Source: Acanthamoeba castellanii str. Neff (taxonomy: Eukaryota; Discosea; Longamoebia; Acanthamoebidae). Taken from it: DNA of 10,285 nucleotides. A program made the position numbers and the translations under genes. Within the stretch, counting starts at the first letter, position 1. Every line of letters begins with the position of its first letter. The DNA is taken from assembly GCF_000313135.1 (NCBI RefSeq), contig NW_004457323.1, forward strand, positions 287,076 to 297,360, written 5' to 3'. The notes under the pieces were generated by a model. It ran no database searches, was not told the origin of the DNA, and worked only from the letters and a program-made list of their open reading frames with translations. Positions 1-5,810 of this stretch are shown here, one piece after another.

Positions 1-490
1 CCACACATGCAGGCCATTCAACGACGGTACCAAAATGTGGTCAAGGACTCAACTCGCCAGCTGCAGTACAACATGATCCTCGGCCGAAAACTGTGCGTTC
101 CATCGCCCTCGATGCACTTTTTTCTCGATCTTGTTTCTGGTTCTCACCTGTTTGGCTCCTCGCAGTGCGCACTGTTTCCCTTCGCTCGAGCCGAGCCCGT
201 CGCGATTCGAGTGCGTGAGCAGCTACCCGGCCTTCTCGCTCAAGACCGTGCCCTGTCTGTTCTCCGACCTCGAACCCGAGAAGTGGCTCCTGGTACGCTG
301 CTATGTCATTGCATCAGCCAGCCAGCCAACCGATCAACGGACTCTGCTGAATTCGCTTTTTCCCCCTCTCATTCTACACAGGCGGACAAGCTCACGAACG
401 AGCCCTTTTCGTGGATTGCGCCCAGCGGTTGTGATGTTCTCGAGGTAACTCGCACCCGTCCCCGTTTTCTTTCATACCAATTATTAATCC

Positions 491-545
<55 letters not shown>

Positions 546-3500
546 TGTCTGTCTGTCTGTGTGTGTGTGTGTGTGCGTGCGTGTGTGTGTCTGTGTGTGC
601 GCGTGGTGTGTGTTGTTCAAAACAGTTGTACATAGTGCTTCGACGGAGCTGCGACCTTAAAGAGTTTGCGCTGACCGTGACTGGCGGCGCCGGTGATGCG
701 GCGTACCCCGTTTACGTCGACCTGTTCATCGGACCCTACCTCAACCGTCTGAGGTACCTTACCTCCCCACGCTTTCCTCCGGCTCACTCACTCACACGCG
801 GCCTTGCCCTCCAGTATCGTGATGCAGGACCTCCCGCTCCCTCGGGTGACGGCCGGCACCAAGCTCTACTACGAAGTCCCCGCGCACACGTGGACCGCCT
901 ACGAGGGGCCGTCCATCTACGATTTTGGCGGTAAGCATTAACATACAATTTTCAATGATATACACAATAATATTAATATAATATCCGATATAACAATAAA
1001 AATTCGTTCTTATGGGCAGATGCAGGAGGCAAGCGACCGAAGACGAGGATCGTGCAGTTCCGCTTCCGCGGGCTTTCGTCGAGTCACTACATGACCATCG
1101 GCAAGATCGAGCTCTACGGCCAGGTGCCTCAGCCCTTGGGATCGCCCGAGCAGGCCTACGTACACACCCTTTACCCGGCCCTCTTATCAAAGTCTATTGT
1201 GAACTTGGCCAACAAGCAATGCTCACTGTGTGCGTGTGTGCGTGTGCGGTGGTGCGTGTGCGTGTGCGTGTGTGCGTGTGCGTGTGCGTGTGCGTGTGTG
1301 TGTGTGCTGTGTGATATAACGAACTATGAATAGGAAAACGTTATCCTAAAGGAAACGCACAGCAAGGTGAAAAGCATCCTCGAAGCGCTCGATATCGGGG
1401 AAGATGAGAAGCGGCGAGGCGACGCCGAGTGGAGCAGCTCGGAGGAAGAGGACGAAGGCGAAGAGAGCGACGGTCTGTCGCGCACGCCACTGGGTGGCCT
1501 CGACTTCAAAATGGAATCAACGCAGGAGAAGCGGAGCACCGACATGGTACCCATACCCTGCGCACACCTGCTTGTCATCGCAGGCACACGCTCACCCCTT
1601 TCCGTGTGTCGTGTGTCGTGTGTCGTGTGTCGTGTGTCGTGTGTCGTGTGCAGGTTTTGGACATGTTCGGGGTGACTCCAGCGTTTCAAGGCGAAGAGGA
1701 GGACCTGCCGCGGTCCCGCTCGTCCTCACTCGCGCTCGCCTCCATGTCGGAGGTATCGCCCAGGTACTCTCTTCCCATTCATCATTGGATTCTTCCCATT
1801 CAGGTCTCTCTCTTGCGAGTCATCACGCGATTGAGGGGCAGCCAACCCGCCGACCGCGGACTGACTCCTTCCCTTCAATTTGGCGCGTCGCAGGAACCCC
1901 TTCAAGAACCCGAGGGAGTTCACCATCCTGGGCGATCGGGCCATCGTGAGAGAGATCGAAGAGAAGGGAGTCGAAGGTGACGCGGTTTTCTTTTCTTTGT
2001 CGTCGCAATCAGCTTCTTTTTTCTTTATTCTTTATTATTCTTTATTATTTCCTCTTCTGACGTGCGACCTTTCTGTGCCATATTTATGTATCCAGAGGTG
2101 TATGCTGAAACGGTGCGAAGTCTATTGTGCACCAAGGGCGAAAAGGCGCTAGACTTCACCGATACGCTGGAGCTCGAGTACCTGCGGTAAGCCAACGCGA
2201 CACATACGACACGACACGACACGACACTCACGACACACACGACGCCCACATTTGGAACGTGTTTGTTGACTAAGAAATCTAACTCCTTGCGTGCGTACAA
2301 GACTTTCGCTGGGATTGACCGCGGCGCAGAGGGACCAGATCCTGCTCAAGCTGCACCAGAGCATCTTCTCCTACAACCCCTGCCGATTCGTCTTCCTCCA
2401 CGACGAGAAGGCCCAAGATATCCTTTCCACCCCCCCCCCTCGTGCGTGTCGTGCGCGTGCGGTGGTGCGTGTCGTGTGTCGTGTCGTGTCGTGTCATGCG
2501 TGTGCGGTATACTTAGTGGTCGATGGTTCCTTGACTCCTGTGCACCTTCGATGCGTCGGGCCGCGAAGCACAAGTCGCCCAGCGTGTGCCACAACTGCAA
2601 GTCATCGCTGGGCTTCTTCTCCATCGGCGTGGCCCAGTGCTACTACTGCCACCACCGCTTCTGCTCCAGCTGCGTCGGCACGCCGACCAAGATCATCGAG
2701 TTCATGTGGGACAAGCCCCAGCCCGTCTGCAAGCGCTGCCAGGCCAAGCTCCTGCGCCAGGCCGAGCTCCTCACCAACGTGCAATACGAAATCGGTAATC
2801 GACGCGTTCTGTTTTTTTCTTTCTTCGGTGCCGCATCTAGTATGATTCTCACATTTCTGGCGTTCCTTGTGGTAACACACCACAGGCAAGCAGAAGAACA
2901 TCATGCCTAAGGAGGAGGAAGCGCGAGAGGAGGTAACACACACACACCCACACCCACACACACCCACACCCACACCCACACCCACACCCACACCCACACC
3001 CACACCCACACACCACACACCACACACCCACCACACACACGTTTTTTCTCACATCTTTCGCCTCGTTCGCTCAGCTCATCCGTACGTTGCATGAGGCGCG
3101 ACCAGTGCCCAGCCTGGCCAGTTCCAGCTCCGACCTGCCCGCTGTACGTGTCGTTCGTTTGTTGAGCCCTTCCCTTGTTTGTTCGGCCAAGGTGGTTCCA
3201 TGGCAGCCAACTGACTGACTTTGATTCACCAGGCGTTCTCCGACCTGCAAGCACGGCTCGCCTTCGCGTCGATGCCCACGGCCGTCTCGCTGGCCGACTA
3301 CCCCTCCGCCTGCGTCCTTCTTGATGTGGTACTTTACCATTTCTACTATTATTGTTTTTTTATTTATTTCTATTTCTATGATTATTATTACTATTTCCTT
3401 TTTTCCTCGATTAATTTAATATTTTTTTCTGAATGAACAGCCTACACGAGCCTTATCCGCTCCGATCGAAAGTGTTTTGGTTCCCGAGCACCTGCAAGTA

Positions 3501-5355
3501 TCGTCCATCATCAGGGAGCAGGTAAATCATCGGCCACCCATCACACCATATCATACCATCTGAACGCTGTGGCTCACTCTCGGCAACGCGCTCTCTTTCC
3601 TTCGTTCCTTGTGTGGCGATCGACAGAGTTTTGCATCGTACTGGAGCGCGCCGGCGCAACAGGGTTGCGTGGAGATGCGCATCGCGCTCGCGGGACCGTC
3701 CGTGGTGCGTTCCTTCTCCATCGTTGTCGACGAGCTCGGCTACAGCGAGAGCGACGCGCCGATCGTGTCGCTGCTGGCCGGGCACACCATCTCCGACTGG
3801 CGCAACGTCGGCTCGTGGAACCTCGCCAACTTCACCCACCTCCTGCCCAACGTACGCCGTTTCCCTTTTGGACCACTTCCCCATGTGTCTACCTTGCGTT
3901 CAACATTTCCGACATTCTCGTGTGTGTGTTGCGTGTTGTGTGTTGTGTGTGTGTGTGTGTGTGTGTGTTCTTTCAGAGCAAGCGTGGCATACCGGGCCGG
4001 GGAGTACCTTACCTTCGAACTCGAGCAACCGGAGGAGTGCCGCCTGCTGTCCTTCACGCTGCGACTACCCGAGCACGCCGCGGCCAGTCCTCCTCACTAC
4101 ACGGAAGGCAACAACAACGACACCGACAACGTCGACAACAATGTCGACACTGTCGCAGCTGGCGACGACCGGCGCCCCAGCCCCAAGGCCAAGGAGCACG
4201 AGCCCGACACACCGCTGGGGCGGAGTGGCGAGCGAAGAGACCCGGAAGTGGTCAAGGCCTTGTCGACGACGGCGCGGGTGGAGGAGAAGGAGAAGGAGGT
4301 CTTCCTCCACCTGGGTCGGCTGCGGGTATACGGCGACGTGCTCGACATGTACAAGCTCGAACAGCGCGAGCAGGAGAAGAAGGCCTTCAAGCGGCGCAGC
4401 GCGCGGCTGGCCATTAGTGCCAACGACGAGACCGCCGCCACGCTCGACGTCTCGGCCCTCTCCACCACCACCTTCGCCTCATCGTCGCCGGACGAGCCCT
4501 CGTCGTCTGCCGAACCGGCGGCGACGGGGCCTTCGCCCTTGGTAGTGAGCGGCGGCTTGATGGCGGCGCAGGCCGCGGCGGCGAGTGCGACGACGGCCGG
4601 CACGAGCGTGGCGTCGTTCCTCGCGTCGCTGCCGTCGTCCCTCTCGTCGCCCTTCACCTCGCCCTCGCCCACCTCCGTACTCCCGCGCGACCTGCCCCTC
4701 ACCGGCCTCGAACGGATACTCTACGACCAAATCATGAACACCCCTTCGCCTCGCGTACGTCTGCCACGCACACGCACACGCACACGCACACGCACACGCA
4801 CACGCACACGCACACGCACACGCACACGCACACGCACGAGCTAACGCGAGTGTGAATGTGCAGAACTATAACTTGATCACGCCAGTGTGGGCGCAGTCGC
4901 GCAACGGGAAGCAGATGATCGACATCTGCATCGAGCCGAGCACGGTCACGGGCTTCGTGGCCCTGGTGCGGCACGGCGACGAGGGCTACCTGTCGCAGGT
5001 CAAGCTCATCCGCGTGCTGGCCATCGTGACGGGCGAGGCCAAGGGCGAGATCGTCTCCTTCCGCCCCGTCGGTCGCTTCGTCCTCCCCAAGGCCCGGCCA
5101 CGCACCTACCTCTGCTTCGAGTTCTCGTCGTCGCCTTCCTCATCATCATCATCATCGTCGTCGTCTTCTTCATCAACGACGCCATCGTCATGTGCGACGC
5201 CGGCGCCGCTGCGGGCCAACATCCTCACCTTCCAATTCCTCTCCAACTACGGCGGGCGGGAGACCCAACCGCCGAAGATCTATCTCTTCAGCTCTGGCGC
5301 CTCATCATCGTCATCGTCGGCCTCGTCGAGTTCTTCCTCCACCACCGAGCAGTAG
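1..5355 (+). CDS. SAC9: SAC9-like phosphoinositide phosphatase, C-terminal part (5' end outside the window)
   Basis: Exons: <1-92, 166-292, 382-444, 626-753, 815-930, 1020-1159, 1334-1546, 1654-1763, 1894-1976, 2096-2186, 2302-2417, 2546-2794, 2886-2932, 3075-3143, 3233-3328, 3441-3521, 3627-3851 (or 3919), 3977-4754, 4864-5355. About 1,100 residues are visible; numbering starts at the first in-window codon. Similarity to plant SAC9, judged from memory, is clear at QRRYQNVVKDSTRQ (exon 1), the stretch ending in LRLSLGLTAAQRDQ (exons 10-11), GYSESDAPIVSL (exon 17) and FTLRLPEH (exon 18). Plant SAC9 carries an N-terminal SAC phosphatase domain with WW insert, then galactose-binding-like domains; only the region after the catalytic domain is here, so the CX5R(T/S) motif cannot be checked. 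By family, the role is phosphoinositide turnover in membrane traffic. Exon 1 might instead begin at 13, after a possible acceptor cag at 10-12. Family assignment is firm; exon 17's 3' end is not. Confidence 0.85.
382..1159 (+). other. First galactose-binding-like (discoidin-like) beta-domain of the SAC9 homologue, exons 3-6
   Basis: Exons 3-6 join into one beta-rich segment. It runs from FSWIAPSGCDVLE through LYIVLRRSCDLKEFALTV and VYVDLFIGPYLN to IVQFRFRGLSSSHYMTIGK and IELYG. Alternating hydrophobic strands, and a closing strand that leads into an ELYG-type end, are typical of jelly-roll galactose-binding-like domains. The same order of motifs is present in plant SAC9 directly after the SAC/WW region. 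The domain boundary is approximate. Such domains usually bind ligands or partners; the ligand here is unknown. Confidence 0.6.
492..612 (+). repeat. (GT)n / (TCTG)n microsatellite in intron 3 of gene 1
   Basis: A nearly uninterrupted GT dinucleotide run of about 50 nt is followed by TCTG units and more GT/GCGT. It sits inside intron 3 (445-625). It has no stop codons in any forward frame and produces spurious Cys/Val-rich open frames. Confidence 0.95.
1228..1312 (+). repeat. GTGCGT-type repeat in intron 6 of gene 1
   Basis: The tract consists of GTGTGCGT and GTGCGT units and is almost free of A. It lies inside intron 6 (1160-1333), which uses a TAG acceptor at 1331-1333. Confidence 0.9.
1604..1650 (+). 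repeat. 7-nt tandem repeat (GTGTGTC)n in intron 7 of gene 1
   Basis: About six copies of GTGTGTC run directly up to the CAG acceptor at 1651-1653. The repeat therefore replaces the usual polypyrimidine tract of intron 7 (1547-1653). Confidence 0.9.
2208..2227 (+). repeat. (GACAC)4 tract in intron 10, left arm of an inverted repeat
   Basis: Four perfect GACAC units in intron 10 (2187-2301) are the exact reverse complement of (GTGTC)4 at 2476-2495 in intron 11. Related imperfect CGACAC units extend to about 2245. Confidence 0.95.
2418..2545 (+). other. Intron 11 of gene 1: U12-type AT-AC intron (minor spliceosome)
   Basis: After exon 11 (...GCC CAA G) the sequence reads ATATCCTTT at 2418-2426, the canonical U12-type 5' splice site. 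At 2527-2535 it reads TTCCTTGAC, matching the U12 branch-site consensus TTCCTTRAC, with the branch A at 2534. The intron would end in AC at 2544-2545, 11 nt after the branch A and inside the normal U12 spacing. Splicing 2417 to 2546 joins G to CT in phase 1 and opens straight into the zinc-finger exon. No good GT donor exists at the end of exon 11. The intron is 128 nt and holds a run of ten C (2430-2439) and GTGTC repeats. Confidence 0.88.
2476..2495 (+). repeat. (GTGTC)4 tract in the AT-AC intron, right arm of the inverted repeat
   Basis: Four perfect GTGTC units are embedded in a GTGCGTGTCGTG-rich stretch (about 2441-2510) of the U12-type intron. They are exactly complementary to 2208-2227, so exon 11 lies between the arms. 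Confidence 0.95.
2587..2739 (+). other. FYVE-like zinc finger of the SAC9 homologue (within exon 12)
   Basis: Eight cysteines (in-window residues 441-491) follow C-x2-C-x13-C-x2-C-x4-C-x2-C-x18-C-x2-C. This is close to the FYVE pattern of EEA1 (x2, 12, 2, 4, 2, 16, 2). The core reads QCYYCHHRFCSSC and the last pair VCKRC. The RR/KHHC basic motif that gives canonical FYVE domains PI3P binding is absent (GVAQC stands in its place), and no WxxD motif is seen upstream. Zinc binding is likely; PI3P binding is doubtful. A FYVE-related or PHD-like structural finger is the alternative. Confidence 0.75.
2935..3040 (+). repeat. A/C-only tract with (CCCACA)n in intron 13 of gene 1
   Basis: All 106 bases are A or C. 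From 2963 to 3007 there are eight CCC triplets, each separated by ACA; two more lie upstream. The opposite strand therefore reads GGGTGT repeats, which fits a G-quadruplex pattern. Confidence 0.95.
3918..3968 (+). repeat. (GT)n tract in intron 17 of gene 1
   Basis: GT and TGTT units run up to the acceptor TTCTTTCAG at 3968-3976. The donor of this intron is uncertain (3852 or 3920). Confidence 0.9.
4766..4838 (+). repeat. (ACGCAC)n hexamer tandem repeat in intron 18 of gene 1
   Basis: About twelve near-perfect copies of a CACACG hexamer lie in intron 18 (4755-4863). Read through, the tract would encode Arg-Thr repeats. The intron ends with CTAAC at 4841-4845 and a CAG acceptor at 4861-4863. 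Confidence 0.95.
5123..5177 (+). repeat. TCA/TCG trinucleotide repeat encoding poly-Ser in exon 19
   Basis: An in-frame run of TCA and TCG codons encodes a serine tract. It is inserted between the strands YLCFEF and LTFQF of the last galactose-binding-like domain. A second Ser-rich run lies at about 5302-5343, just before the stop. Confidence 0.9.
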
Positions 5356-5810
5356 CAAGGTAAGGCTGTGACGAAGAAGAGAAAGAAGAGAAGAAGAGAA
5401 AGAGGTTAAAGTGCCACTATTTATTTGGAAGACACAAATTCAAACACATTACCTCGTGATTTCATGGTTACCGTGCAACGAGCAAGGCGCTTTCCTTTTT
5501 TGTGGAATATGACGGTTGAAAAAACAAAGAATTCAAACTAAAACACAAGCGCGGGGAGGCCACCAAACGGCGATTCCTTCATCGATTCCTACCTCACCCC
5601 TCAACAGCCTGGTCGATTCCCAAAGGTACAGTTCTTTCTTGTTTTTATTTCGCTTTAGAATTAGATTTAAACTCTCTTTCGATTTCTGAAATCTTTCAGA
5701 AATAACCTGTTATATTTAGTTATCTATTTATTGATTTTTAGTGGAGACATTTTGGGTTCATTCATCTTTAGTTATATTTTAATACTTTATTTATTTATTG
5801 GGTGCAGAGA
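5356..5810 (+). other. Intergenic/UTR region: gene 1 3' UTR, gene 2 promoter and 5' leader
   Basis: No protein-coding segment is supported here. After the TAG comes a 33-nt all-purine tract (5373-5405, GAAGAAGAGAAAG-like), then AT-richer sequence. No AATAAA poly(A) signal was found between 5356 and 5625. No TATA box can be called with confidence. The rest holds the probable leader and 5'-UTR intron of gene 2. The poly(A) site of gene 1 and the start site of gene 2 must both fall in this short stretch. Confidence 0.7.
5626..5807 (+). other. Probable 5'-UTR intron of gene 2
   Basis: CAAAG is followed by the donor GTACAG at 5626. The sequence then turns strongly AT-rich, like the other AT-rich introns here (e.g. 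6479-6590), and ends in GGGTGCAG at 5800-5807. This would leave AGA between the junction and the ATG at 5811. GTAC donors are the commonest type in this window. No ATG lies in 5560-5625 to offer an earlier start. Confidence 0.6.

Larger units (their letters stand above)
3627..5355 (+). other. C-terminal galactose-binding-like domains of the SAC9 homologue, exons 17-19
   Basis: Exon 17 and the start of exon 18 form one beta-domain (SFASYWSAP, GYSESDAPIVSL, GEYLTFELEQ, FTLRLPEH). It is interrupted by a disordered Asn/Asp/Pro-rich insert before VFLHLGRLRVYGDVLD. After a second Ser/Ala/Thr-rich stretch (about 4430-4680), a last domain begins near LERILYDQIMN. It continues through exon 19 (MIDICIEPSTVTGFVALV, VKLIRVLAI, YLCFEF, LTFQFLSNYGG, KIYLFSSG) and ends in poly-Ser and the stop. 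Order and motifs match plant SAC9; the low-complexity inserts are specific to this organism. Confidence 0.6.

Noticed and set aside
7..934. Long open frames with Cys/Val repeats across 481-620
   Set aside because: They read through the GT microsatellite in intron 3, which has no stops by composition. Exons on either side join in phase once the intron is removed.
1337..1350. Near U12-like motif TTATCCTAAAG
   Set aside because: It lies inside conserved reading frame of exon 7, just after a good TAG acceptor. No matching branch site follows.
2935..3040. Possible telomeric or CRISPR-like repeat array
   Set aside because: The units are 6-nt simple repeats without spacers. They are bounded by a GTAACA donor and a CAG acceptor whose removal keeps frame, so they are intronic microsatellite.
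3329..3440. AT-rich block as a possible intergenic region splitting gene 1
   Set aside because: It has a GTACTT donor and an AACAG acceptor. Exons 15 and 16 join in phase 0, and SAC9-like sequence continues after it.
4097..4702. 201-codon minus-strand open frame opposite exon 18
   Set aside because: It is a shadow of GC-rich coding sequence. No start context, domain or intron logic supports it, and the + strand matches SAC9.
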